Virus record (IMG/VR): IMGVR_UViG_3300043587_000005
Coordinates: 1-36,622 of that record
Length of the DNA: 36,622 nucleotides
Strand: one strand, 5' to 3'
Source of the DNA: a virus
Every line of letters starts with the position of its first letter. The stretch's first letter is position 1. A program made the position numbers and the translations under genes. Of the stretch, positions 1 to 7,016 are shown in pieces. Below the pieces are notes generated by a model, which saw only the letters and a program-made list of their open reading frames with translations, made no database searches and was not told the DNA's origin.

Positions 1-11
1 CTCCCTAAAAT

Positions 12-29
12 ATCCCCGGAGGGATTTTT
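12..29 (+). terminator. Rho-independent terminator of an upstream gene
   Basis: ATCCC (12-16) and GGGAT (21-25) form a 5-bp stem with loop CGGA. It is preceded by an A-run and followed by a run of T (25-29). It lies upstream of the first gene and probably ends a transcript entering from the left. The stem is short, so efficiency is uncertain. Confidence 0.5.
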
Positions 30-107
30 GGGGCAAACAATCCCGGTTTAACCCAGGGGGAAGTAGCCCTGAAGTCCCGACAAGGGAACCACAACAAGGA
101 GGAACAC

Positions 108-938
108 ATGAGAATCAGAGTCGCTCACGCCTCTCTGCAGTTCAGTGACACTGACAAGCAGCACACTGCCGACATCGAGAAGATCTTCGACCGTGCCGTG
201 GCCCGTAGGTACGCCTGGGTCATGGGCACCGAGGCCGGACCGGGTGCCGGCAACATGAGCAGCGAGCTCGTACGCATCGGCGGCGAGCACGAGTACCGCA
301 TGTGGGTCCCGTCCAACCAGAAGCAGGGCGCCGGCAAGTCCACCGACTGCTGGATCGCCGTCCGCAAGGACCTGGTCAAGGGCGGATGGAAGACGGGCTA
401 CGTGCCGGTCATCCCCGGCTCGCAGGAGCTGTACAAGAGGGAGGGTCTCGACCCCGACCTCAACCCCCGCTGGGGACCCAAGGGTCTGGTGACCGCCGAG
501 TTCGACTCGCTGCCCGAGCTGGGTGCGATCAACCTCGCCGTCGCTCACCACCTGACCAAGGGCCAGCAGGACGACAAGTCCTCGGTGATCCATGGTGTCG
601 ACCACCACGCTTGGAACCTCAAGCTGGACATCGCACTGGGCAAGTGGCTCGGTGAGCAGGCCAGGGGCACTGCCCTCGGCTTCGGCTCCGCTGACCGCAA
701 CGCGTCCGACCGTCGCAACCCGGCCAACATCCCGGGCACGACCACGATGGCGGACGAGCTCAAGAAGTGGCAGAACACTGGCCACGGCGACATCGACTGG
801 ATCTTCTCGGTCAACAAGGATGGTCGGGTCAAGGCGTCGAACTTCACGGTCCTCGATGACCGCGAGTTCCCGCTGGCAACCGACCACTTCTTCTGTGAGG
901 GCGTCTTCGCTGTGGAGGCGCTCAAGCCCAAGCGCTGA
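108..938 (+). CDS. Endonuclease/exonuclease/phosphatase-fold protein
   Basis: This 276-residue protein has the spaced polar motifs of the metal-dependent endonuclease/exonuclease/phosphatase superfamily (AP endonuclease/DNase I-like fold). They are an acidic residue in TEAG (E42), a His pair (H147-H148), a D-x-N-like element (D196-N198), D228-x-D230, and a terminal D259-H260 followed by a hydrophobic strand. In this family these residues bind a divalent metal and hydrolyse a phosphodiester. The substrate (phage or host DNA, RNA or a small phosphate ester) cannot be told. The start is fixed by AAGGAGG at 96-102, five bases before ATG. It is the first gene after a terminator and precedes the packaging and lysis genes. 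The fold assignment is by motif order only. Confidence 0.65.
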   Translation: MRIRVAHASLQFSDTDKQHTADIEKIFDRAVARRYAWVMGTEAGPGAGNMSSELVRIGGEHEYRMWVPSNQKQGAGKSTDCWIAVRKDLVKGGWKTGYVPVIPGSQELYKREGLDPDLNPRWGPKGLVTAEFDSLPELGAINLAVAHHLTKGQQDDKSSVIHGVDHHAWNLKLDIALGKWLGEQARGTALGFGSADRNASDRRNPANIPGTTTMADELKKWQNTGHGDIDWIFSVNKDGRVKASNFTVLDDREFPLATDHFFCEGVFAVEALKPKR

Positions 939-950
939 AAGGAGTGAGTC

Positions 951-1301
951 ATGGCGTCCACGCGCAAAGACACGGGCGACAAGCCCAAGAGCACCACGCG
1001 CCGCCGGCCGCCTGCCATGACTCCCGAAGCGCGCGAGAACCAAATCATCAACAAGGCGCTCAACGAGATCGAGCGCCAGATCGAAGCCCGTGAAGCATCG
1101 AGCCAAATTCTGTCGCACTACGCGAAGCTGGGCTCGACACGCGAACGGCTCGAGCAAGAGCGACTGCTGCGTGAGGTTGACCTACTGGAGCGAAAGGCTT
1201 CAGCCATGGACTCGGCCAAGCGCATCGAGGAGCTCTACGATGAGGCAATCGCAGCCATGCGGTCCTACGGAGGCCAGCCGGAACAGCGCCATGATGACTA
1301 G
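951..1301 (+). CDS. Small helical protein next to the packaging genes (possible small terminase-like)
   Basis: A 116-residue, charged, almost wholly helical protein. After a basic N-terminus, residues about 22-110 show an uninterrupted amphipathic pattern with a conserved-looking core (SSQILSHYAKLGS, then RIEELYDEAIAAMRSYGG). Proteins of this type are widespread in phages of Gram-positive hosts and are usually found beside an HNH nuclease and terminase, so a DNA-recognition or small-terminase role is plausible but unproven. AAAGGAG at 938-944 sets the ATG. The stop overlaps the start of the HNH gene, so the two are probably translationally coupled. Codon choice is slightly less GC3-biased than in the structural genes. 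Confidence 0.6.
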   Translation: MASTRKDTGDKPKSTTRRRPPAMTPEARENQIINKALNEIERQIEAREASSQILSHYAKLGSTRERLEQERLLREVDLLERKASAMDSAKRIEELYDEAIAAMRSYGGQPEQRHDD

Positions 1302-1701
1302 GCGTTATTCCGAGCTGGCCTCCCTGGGGTCGTGGGAAGAGCGATTCGACTACCTCCGGCTTCGGGGCACGGTGGCAGGCGTTACCTTCGGCTACGACCG
1401 TTGGATGAACCAGGACTTCTACGCTTCCACTGAGTGGAGGCAAATTCGTCACCATGTCATCGCCCGGGATCTCGGGTGTGATCTGGGGATTGAAGGCTTC
1501 GAGGTCTACGACCGTATCTACATCCACCACATGAACCCTATGACGGCGGACGATCTGAAGAACGGCAACGAGGACATCATCGATCCTGAGTTCCTCATTT
1601 CTTGCACACACAGAACCCACAATGCCATTCACTACGGCAATGAGAGGCACCTTCCCCGGCAGCTCATTGTGCGTAGACCTGGCGACACCAAGCTTTGGTG
1701 A
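1291..1701 (+). CDS. HNH endonuclease
   Basis: The 136-residue product carries an HNH (beta-beta-alpha metal) nuclease core: the IHHMNPM element (H79-H80 and N82), then HRTHNAIH (H110, N111, H114). An upstream FGYDRWMNQDFY segment is typical of the phage version. HNH proteins of this size next to terminase genes often assist cleavage of packaged DNA in HK97-like systems, which is the likely role here; a free-standing homing nuclease is the alternative. The start is ATG 1291 or ATG 1294, both overlapping the end of the preceding gene, with no strong ribosome-binding site. This suggests translation by re-initiation. The reading frame stays open upstream to 1090, but that part antisenses nothing and overlaps the previous gene fully. 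Confidence 0.88.
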   Translation: MMTRRYSELASLGSWEERFDYLRLRGTVAGVTFGYDRWMNQDFYASTEWRQIRHHVIARDLGCDLGIEGFEVYDRIYIHHMNPMTADDLKNGNEDIIDPEFLISCTHRTHNAIHYGNERHLPRQLIVRRPGDTKLW

Positions 1702-1712
1702 AAGGAGCAGTC

Positions 1713-2276
1713 ATGGTGAACAACCGAGCAGAGGCTGTGGAAGCCGCTCTGCGAACCACACACAACGTGCCCAACACGTGCCAGCTCGTGACCCGCGGCT
1801 GGTTCAACGCACCTAGCGTAGGAGACTTCGATGGTGACGGTGCAGCTGACGCTGAGGATGGGTGGAAGAGCGAACCGCTCTCAGCCCGCCACAGCGACCG
1901 GAATCCTCCTGCGGGAGTTCCCGTTTCTTACCTTGGAGGTAGCAGGGACAACGGGCACCGTGCGATCAGTCTCGGTAACGGAAAGATCCGCAGCACGGAT
2001 GCTGGCGGCTCTGGTCGTACTGCGACTGTGGATCTGGCTTGGCCGGAACGCACGTGGGGCCTGAAGTACGCCGGCTGGTCTGAGACCATCGACGGCATCA
2101 AGATCCCGCCGATCCCGCCGACCGGTCCGAAGACCCGCGGCGCCAACATCGACGAAGCCCTCAAGCGCCTCGCGCGCGCGGAGAAGCTCGCCAAGGACGG
2201 TACCGCTCGGGACACTCGTCTCAAGCGGGCCATCGCTGCGCTCAAGCGCATCCCCACCTGGAGGAAGAAGTCATGA
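1713..2276 (+). CDS. Putative peptidoglycan hydrolase with CHAP/NlpC-P60-like core
   Basis: A 187-residue protein. C23 within NTCQLVTR and H82 within GHRAISLG are placed like the Cys/His pair of CHAP or NlpC/P60 peptidases. Between them lies an acidic calcium-loop-like segment DFDGDGAADAED (38-49). D96 in IRSTD could complete the site. Residues about 143-180 (GANIDEALKRLARAEKLAKDGTARD) form a helical module repeated almost identically at the end of the next gene, so it is probably a shared wall-binding or linker domain. The gene ends in an ATGA overlap with the GH25 lysozyme gene, making a two-enzyme lysis pair. AAAGGAG at 1700-1706 supports ATG 1713 over the upstream TTG at 1695. Catalytic class is an inference. 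Confidence 0.65.
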   Translation: MVNNRAEAVEAALRTTHNVPNTCQLVTRGWFNAPSVGDFDGDGAADAEDGWKSEPLSARHSDRNPPAGVPVSYLGGSRDNGHRAISLGNGKIRSTDAGGSGRTATVDLAWPERTWGLKYAGWSETIDGIKIPPIPPTGPKTRGANIDEALKRLARAEKLAKDGTARDTRLKRAIAALKRIPTWRKKS

Positions 2277-3022
2277 CTCAGCCGATGCGAATCGACGGTG
2301 TCGACATCAGCCACCACCAGTCCGGCAAGATCGACTACGCCGCGCTCAAGCGGGCCGGCGTCAAGTGGATGTACCACAAGTCCACGGAGGGCAACGGGTT
2401 CAAGGACTCGATGTACTCCAAGCGTCGTGCCGAGGCCAAGGCCGCCGGTCTGCCCTTCGGGGCCTACCACTTCGCCAGGCCTGAGCTGGGAGACGCCCGC
2501 CGTGAGGCAGCGTTCTTCGTTGCCACTGCCAAGCCGGTACCGGGCGACCTTCGTCCGGCGCTGGACCTGGAGACCAAGGAGCGCCTGAACACCGCGCAGA
2601 TCGTGCAGTGGGCAGACGACTTCTGCGACGAGGTGAAGGACCTGACCGGCGTGACCCCAGTGGTATACACGCCCTATGTGTTGTCTTCAGCTTTGGAGAA
2701 GGCGGCGCTCTTCTGGGTCCCGAGGTACAACAACTCGAACACCCCGCCGGTCCGGCAGTACGACATCTGGCAGTTCTCCAACGGCGTCTTCGGCGTCCCG
2801 AACAGCGTGCCTGGCCTTGGTCACGTCGATCTCAACACCAGCAAGGTGCAGCTGTCTGAGCTGGTCATCCCCAAGCCCCTCACGGGCAGCAAGGGAGTGA
2901 ACGTTGACGAAGCGATCAAGCGCCTCAAGGCTGCCGAGAAGAGGGCAAAGGACGGCACGGCCCGAGACACTCTCATCAAGAGGGCTCTGGCTCAGCTGGC
3001 CAAGCTCAAGTCCATCCGCTAG
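2273..3022 (+). CDS. Endolysin, glycoside hydrolase family 25 lysozyme
   Basis: A 249-residue muramidase that should cleave the MurNAc-GlcNAc bond of host peptidoglycan. GH25 signatures are visible: GVDISHHQ (D11), the paired acids D98 and E100 in RPALDLE, the substrate-channel segments PFGAYHFARP (61-70) and VVYTPY (130-135), and a closing DIWQF strand (164-168) with HVDLN. There is no signal peptide, so release would need a holin; the clear holin candidate lies about 25 kb downstream. Residues about 207-249 repeat the C-terminal helical module of the preceding hydrolase. The ATG overlaps that gene's stop codon (ATGA), indicating coupled translation. Confidence 0.93.
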   Translation: MTQPMRIDGVDISHHQSGKIDYAALKRAGVKWMYHKSTEGNGFKDSMYSKRRAEAKAAGLPFGAYHFARPELGDARREAAFFVATAKPVPGDLRPALDLETKERLNTAQIVQWADDFCDEVKDLTGVTPVVYTPYVLSSALEKAALFWVPRYNNSNTPPVRQYDIWQFSNGVFGVPNSVPGLGHVDLNTSKVQLSELVIPKPLTGSKGVNVDEAIKRLKAAEKRAKDGTARDTLIKRALAQLAKLKSIR

Positions 3023-3033
3023 TCGGCGGAAGT

Positions 3034-3045
3034 TCAAAATGGAAG
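3034..3045 (+). repeat. TCAAAATGGAAG word, copy 1 of 3
   Basis: This A-rich 12-mer sits between the lysozyme stop and the next ribosome-binding site. The same word recurs at 8986-8997 and 19447-19458, both in leaders just before genes. Shorter matches lie inside genes at 5536-5546 and 12473-12482. Function is unknown. Confidence 0.4.
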
Positions 3046-3067
3046 CGATTCGAAGGAGGTGACCCCA

Positions 3068-3448
3068 ATGGAAGACAGCATCCTCAAGACAACCAAGAAG
3101 ATCCTCGGGATCGACGAGTCCTACACGGCTTTCGACCTCGACATCATCACGCACATCAACATGGCCTTCACCACCTTGAACGATCTGGGTGTTGGAGACG
3201 TGCTCGGCTTCATGATCATGGATGACAGCGACAAGTGGCAGGACTTCACCATGGACCTGCTGCAGCAGAACGCCGCGAAGACCTACGTCTTCCTGCGGGT
3301 GAAGCTCGCCTTCGACCCGCCCCAGACCTCTTTCCACCTCAACTCGGTGGAGGCTCAGATCAAGGAGCTCGAGGTCCGCATGAACACGAGAAGGGAGAAC
3401 GTCGAATGGCAGCCACCAGCACCGTCATCGTCGCCATCCCTGCCGTAG
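3068..3448 (+). CDS. Gp6-like head-tail connector family protein
   Basis: A 126-residue helical protein. Its pattern (ILKTTKKILGIDESYTAFDLDIITHINMAFTTLNDLGVG, then KTYVFLRVKLAFDPP) matches the phage gp6-like connector family, small proteins that form the ring under the portal in HK97-like heads. Residues about 90-110 form a final helix, and the last 20 residues are a Pro/Ser-rich tail that overlaps the next gene by 43 bases. AAGGAGGTGA at 3053-3062 just before ATG 3068 is nearly a full complement to the 16S tail and decides the start. Its position before terminase, away from the other connector genes, is unusual for HK97-like gene order. Confidence 0.7.
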   Translation: MEDSILKTTKKILGIDESYTAFDLDIITHINMAFTTLNDLGVGDVLGFMIMDDSDKWQDFTMDLLQQNAAKTYVFLRVKLAFDPPQTSFHLNSVEAQIKELEVRMNTRRENVEWQPPAPSSSPSLP

Positions 3449-4365
3449 ACGACCACGTCTGGAAGGTGTCAAGTGAGAAGGTGCCACACCTCACACTCTT
3501 GTACCTGGGCGAGGAGGTCCCTCCTGAGGATCAGGCGAAGATCGCTCTGTTCCTACAGCACGTAGCCGATGTGTCCCTCAACCGCTTCGGCCTCTCGGTC
3601 GACAAGCGGGGGACGCTCGGCGACGAGGACGCAGACGTTCTTTTCTTCGAGAAGCCTTGGGCCAAGGACGTCAAGCAGGTCCGAGACTTCCTCTTGCAGA
3701 ACGAGGCGGTCAACAAGGCCTACAACTCCACTCCTCAGTTCGAGGGCTGGACCCCGCATCTCACCCTCGGCTACCCGGGCTCTCCGGCGCATGAGGACAC
3801 CCGGGACTACCCGATTTCCTACGTGCAGTTCGACAAGGTCGCGCTGTGGCTGGGGGACTCGGAAGGTCCGACCTTTGACCTCAAGAGGGAGGAGTACATG
3901 GAAGCCGACGTCGCCTGGAGCGACCAGATGGAAGATGCCCTCTCCCACTACGGGATCAAGGGCATGCGGTGGGGCGTTCGCAAGTCCGAGCACGAGGGAG
4001 GGACCACCGCCAAGCGGGCGCCCGTCCCCTCGGCCGACAAGGCCCGCGCCCAGGAGAATGCAGCCAAGGTTGGCAAGAAGGGCGACACGTCGGCCCTTTC
4101 CAACGCCGAGCTCCAGCAGCTCGTGCAGCGCATGAACCTCGAGCAGCAGTACTCCCGACTCTCCTCGCAGCCCGGTCGTCTTCAGGCCGGCAGCAAGAAG
4201 ACCAAGGAGATCCTCGACACGGTCGAGACCGGCAAGCGTGTGTACAACCTCACGCCGACTCCGGTCAAGACCAAGATCGCCAAGGCACTCGGCAAGGGTG
4301 CTTTGAAGGTCGGGGTGTCCGCAGCTGTTCTGGCCGGCAAGGCCTACTACAAGACCCGGAAGTGA
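3406..4365 (+). CDS. 2H phosphoesterase-like protein with YGIKGMRWGVR motif
   Basis: A 319-residue two-part protein. Residues 1-160 contain two H-x-T elements, PHLTLLYLG (H28, T30) and TPHLTLGYPG (H118, T120). This is the signature of the 2H phosphoesterase (LigT/RNA-ligase-like) superfamily, which acts on cyclic or 2'-5' phosphates. Residues 181-192 are SHYGIKGMRWGVR-type sequence, a short motif found in many phage virion-region proteins and repeated in this window at 6478-6514. Residues about 195-300 are Lys/Gln-rich helix; the last 25 are hydrophobic then basic. The start is ATG 3406 with AGGGAG at 3392-3397; longer in-frame starts would overlap the previous gene deeply. The target of the phosphoesterase domain is unknown. 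Confidence 0.75.
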   Translation: MAATSTVIVAIPAVDDHVWKVSSEKVPHLTLLYLGEEVPPEDQAKIALFLQHVADVSLNRFGLSVDKRGTLGDEDADVLFFEKPWAKDVKQVRDFLLQNEAVNKAYNSTPQFEGWTPHLTLGYPGSPAHEDTRDYPISYVQFDKVALWLGDSEGPTFDLKREEYMEADVAWSDQMEDALSHYGIKGMRWGVRKSEHEGGTTAKRAPVPSADKARAQENAAKVGKKGDTSALSNAELQQLVQRMNLEQQYSRLSSQPGRLQAGSKKTKEILDTVETGKRVYNLTPTPVKTKIAKALGKGALKVGVSAAVLAGKAYYKTRK

Positions 4366-4374
4366 GGTGATCAC

Positions 4375-4650
4375 ATGTCGAAGAAGGCAGACCAGCAGAA
4401 GCTGAGCCAGCTGTCCGAGGTCCAGCGCAACGCGAAGACCAAGGGCCACTTCGCCCGCGCGCGCAACGTGCGTGAGCAGGTGAACGAGCTCCAGCCTCAC
4501 CCGAAGCCGACCAAGAAGGCGGCTGCGAAGAAGGCTCCGGCCAAGACGGCAGCTCCGGCTGCCAAGAAGACCGCAGCCAAGAAGACCGCAGCCAAGAAGA
4601 CCGCAGCCAAGAAGGCTCCGGCCAAGAAGACCGCCGCCAAGAAGGCCTGA
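4375..4650 (+). CDS. Lys/Ala-rich histone H1-like basic protein
   Basis: A 91-residue protein. The first 40 residues form a charged helix. The rest is a run of K-K-x-A-A/P-A repeats resembling the tails of eukaryotic histone H1 and of actinobacterial HupB/HupS-type nucleoid proteins. Such tails bind DNA without sequence specificity. Lying directly upstream of terminase, it might coat or condense phage DNA or act on the host nucleoid, but no enzymatic domain is present. The extended ribosome-binding site GAGGTGATC (4364-4372) is very close to ATG 4375. The DNA itself is a 15-bp tandem repeat at 4561-4650. Confidence 0.75.
   Translation: MSKKADQQKLSQLSEVQRNAKTKGHFARARNVREQVNELQPHPKPTKKAAAKKAPAKTAAPAAKKTAAKKTAAKKTAAKKAPAKKTAAKKA
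4561..4650 (+). repeat. Six tandem 15-bp repeats encoding AKKTA/AKKAP
   Basis: Six contiguous 15-bp units, GCCAAGAAGACCGCA with single variants, fill the 3' end of the basic-protein gene and end with the stop codon. Such an in-frame array can expand or contract in steps of five residues. Confidence 0.9.
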
Positions 4651-4664
4651 AGGGAGGGTTGGCG

Positions 4665-6434
4665 ATGACGACCATCGAAGTTGACGGACACGTGCTCAGC
4701 AATGACGCGATTCCGATCTACTACGGACAGTTCCGTGACGCGGTTGAACGTGGCGACATTCCTGTCAATGTCGAAATCTCCCAGGAGATGAACCGCATCG
4801 ATGCACTCATCGCCAACCCGAACATCTGGTACGACGAGCAAGCGATCGAGGGGTTCCTGCGCTTCTGCGAGAACGAGTGCACCCTCACCGACGGCAGCGA
4901 CCTCCACGTCCTGCCGATCTTCAAGGTGTGGGCCGAGCAGATCTTCGGGTGGTACTACTTCGTGGAGCGACAGGTCTACGAACCCACCCCGGACAACCAC
5001 GGCGGACGCTACGTCACCAAGACGGTGAAGAAGCGGCTGACCAACAAGCAGTACCTGATCGTGGCTCGAGGCGCCGCCAAGTCGATGTACGTCTCCTTGA
5101 TCCAGAACTACTTCCTCAACATCGACACCAGCACGACCCACCAGATCACCACTGCCCCCACGATGAAGCAGGCAGACGAGGTCATGTCCCCGATCCGGAC
5201 CGCCATCACGCGGGCCAGGGGACCACTCTTCCGCTTCCTCACCGAGGGCTCACTCCAGAACACCACTGGATCGAGGGCCCTCCGGCAGAAGCTGGTGGCC
5301 ACCAAGAAGGGCATCGAGAACTTCCTCACCGGTTCACTCCTCGAGGTGCGACCGATGTCCATCAACAAGCTTCAGTCACTTCGTACCAAGATCAACTCGG
5401 TCGATGAGTGGCTGTCCGGTGACACCCGAGAGGACGTCATCGGCGCCATCGAGCAGGGTGCGTCGAAGGTTGACGACTACCTGATCATCGCCGTGAGCTC
5501 GGAAGGAACTGTCCGAGCAGGTACCGGTGACACAATCAAAATGGAACTTCATTCGATCCTCCGTGGCGAGTACAACGCGCCGCACGTCTCGATCTGGCAC
5601 TACAAGCTGGACGATCTGGAGGAAGTGGGACAGCCTGAGATGTGGCTTAAGGCCAACCCGAACATCGGGAAGACCGTCAGCTACGAGACCTACCACTTGG
5701 ACGTCGAGCGGGCCGAGAAGGCTCCTGCCTCGCGCAACGACATCCTGGCGAAGAGGTTCGGTATCCCCATGGAGGGGTTCACCTACTTCTTCACCTACGA
5801 AGAGACGGTTCCTCACCGGCCACAGAAGTTCTGGCAGATGCCCTGTGCCATGGGCGTCGACCTTTCACAGGGTGACGACTTCTGTGCCTTCACTTTCCTC
5901 TTCCCACTCGGGCGGGGGCGCTTCGGCATCAAGACCCGAAGCTATATCTCGTCGCTTACGCTCATGAAGCTCCCCGGGGCTATGCGTGCGAAGTACGACG
6001 AGTTCATCGCAGAGGGCAGCCTCCACGTTCTTGAGGGCACCGTCCTCGACATGATGGAGGTCTACGACGATCTCGATGCCTATATCCAGGCGGAAGACTT
6101 CGAGGTCTCGGCTGTTGGCTACGACCCGTACAACGCAAAGGAGTTCATCGAGCGTTGGCGGCAGGAGAACGGAGACTGGGGGATCGAGAAGGTCATCCAG
6201 GGCGCAAGGACTGAATCGGTACCCCTCGGCGAGCTGAAGAAGCTTTCCGAGGAGCGGATGCTGCTCTTCGACCAAATTCTCATGGCCTTCTGCATGGGTA
6301 ACGCCATCACGATCGTGGACACCAACGGGAACCGCAAGCTCTACAAGAAGCGCCAGGAAGAGAAGATCGACAACGTATCTGCTCTGATGGACGCTTACGT
6401 CGCGTACAAGGCCAACAAGGAGGCTTTCGAATGA
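4665..6434 (+). CDS. terL: Terminase large subunit
   Basis: A 589-residue packaging motor and nuclease. The ATPase half shows LIVARGAAKSMY (131-142), the degenerate Walker A of this terminase group, followed by TTAPTMKQADE (162-172), a Walker B-type SVDEW with D247-E248, and a coupling-like VSSEG (278-281). The nuclease half begins at about residue 390, with D399 in MGVDLSQGDD and D487 in GYDPYNAKEF as candidate RNase H-fold metal ligands. It pumps DNA into the prohead through the portal and cuts concatemers. The start is ATG 4665 after AGGGAGGG (4651-4658); a TTG two codons upstream is less likely. The stop overlaps the next gene. Confidence 0.95.
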   Translation: MTTIEVDGHVLSNDAIPIYYGQFRDAVERGDIPVNVEISQEMNRIDALIANPNIWYDEQAIEGFLRFCENECTLTDGSDLHVLPIFKVWAEQIFGWYYFVERQVYEPTPDNHGGRYVTKTVKKRLTNKQYLIVARGAAKSMYVSLIQNYFLNIDTSTTHQITTAPTMKQADEVMSPIRTAITRARGPLFRFLTEGSLQNTTGSRALRQKLVATKKGIENFLTGSLLEVRPMSINKLQSLRTKINSVDEWLSGDTREDVIGAIEQGASKVDDYLIIAVSSEGTVRAGTGDTIKMELHSILRGEYNAPHVSIWHYKLDDLEEVGQPEMWLKANPNIGKTVSYETYHLDVERAEKAPASRNDILAKRFGIPMEGFTYFFTYEETVPHRPQKFWQMPCAMGVDLSQGDDFCAFTFLFPLGRGRFGIKTRSYISSLTLMKLPGAMRAKYDEFIAEGSLHVLEGTVLDMMEVYDDLDAYIQAEDFEVSAVGYDPYNAKEFIERWRQENGDWGIEKVIQGARTESVPLGELKKLSEERMLLFDQILMAFCMGNAITIVDTNGNRKLYKKRQEEKIDNVSALMDAYVAYKANKEAFE

Positions 6435-6982
6435 CCCAGGAAACTCAGGAGTTCGCTTCCCCCGCGGAGGCTCTGGCGCACTACGGCGTCAAGGGCATGC
6501 GGTGGGGCGTTCGCAACCCAGACGGCGGTGGGAGCTCGGCTCCCAAGGCCCCGAACCCGGTGCGCAAGGTCTACAAGGACCGCCGGCAGGAGGCCGCGTC
6601 CGTCCGCAAGGAGGACAAGAGCCTCTCGAAGGGTCAGTCCATCGGACAGGCCCGCAAGGAGATCAACCAGACCGGCAAGGCGGCCCGCGAGATCATCCGC
6701 GACTACCGTCGGGCACCCTCTCCGGCAGCGCAGAAGGCTGCGGCCAAGCGCTACGAGAAGGAGGTCCTCGGCGAGATCAAGAAGCCGGAGTTCCGCGCCG
6801 CCTACAAGCGGGCGAACACCATGGGCAAGGGTGAGATGGCGGCTCACGCGCTGGTCTTCGGACCGCTCGCCGTCGCGACCATCCCCATGATGCGGAGCAC
6901 CCGGAAGAAGATCGGCACCGAGGGCTACGAGCTCGAGGTCGACATGGCCCACGACATCCTCAAAGAGATGAAGAACGGCTAG
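6431..6982 (+). CDS. Small basic protein with YGVKGMRWGVR motif
   Basis: A 183-residue protein of unknown function. Residues 16-28 (LAHYGVKGMRWGV) repeat the motif of the phosphoesterase-like gene. The stretch of DNA coding for it is identical to the other copy over 28 bp. The middle (about 30-125) is a Lys/Arg/Glu/Ala-rich helix. Residues about 137-150 are hydrophobic (HALVFGPLAVATIP), possibly a membrane or core segment. The gene starts within the terminase stop codon (ATGA) after AAGGAGG (6417-6423) and precedes the portal, so a head-assembly or virion role is likely. The motif may be a docking or cleavage tag rather than a domain. Confidence 0.65.
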   Translation: MTQETQEFASPAEALAHYGVKGMRWGVRNPDGGGSSAPKAPNPVRKVYKDRRQEAASVRKEDKSLSKGQSIGQARKEINQTGKAAREIIRDYRRAPSPAAQKAAAKRYEKEVLGEIKKPEFRAAYKRANTMGKGEMAAHALVFGPLAVATIPMMRSTRKKIGTEGYELEVDMAHDILKEMKNG

Positions 6983-7016
6983 TCATCTCCTGACCATCCC
7001 AGAAAGGAGGTGACGT

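Noticed and set aside
48-1157. Long minus-strand open frame of 369 codons, and many similar long antisense frames (for example 8940-10943)
   Set aside because: They are mirror frames of strongly GC3-biased + strand genes, lack ribosome-binding sites and have Val/Leu/Asp/Arg-rich low-information sequences.
4561-4650. Assembly artefact in the tandem repeat
   Set aside because: The repeats stay in frame, end at a proper stop codon and vary in single bases.
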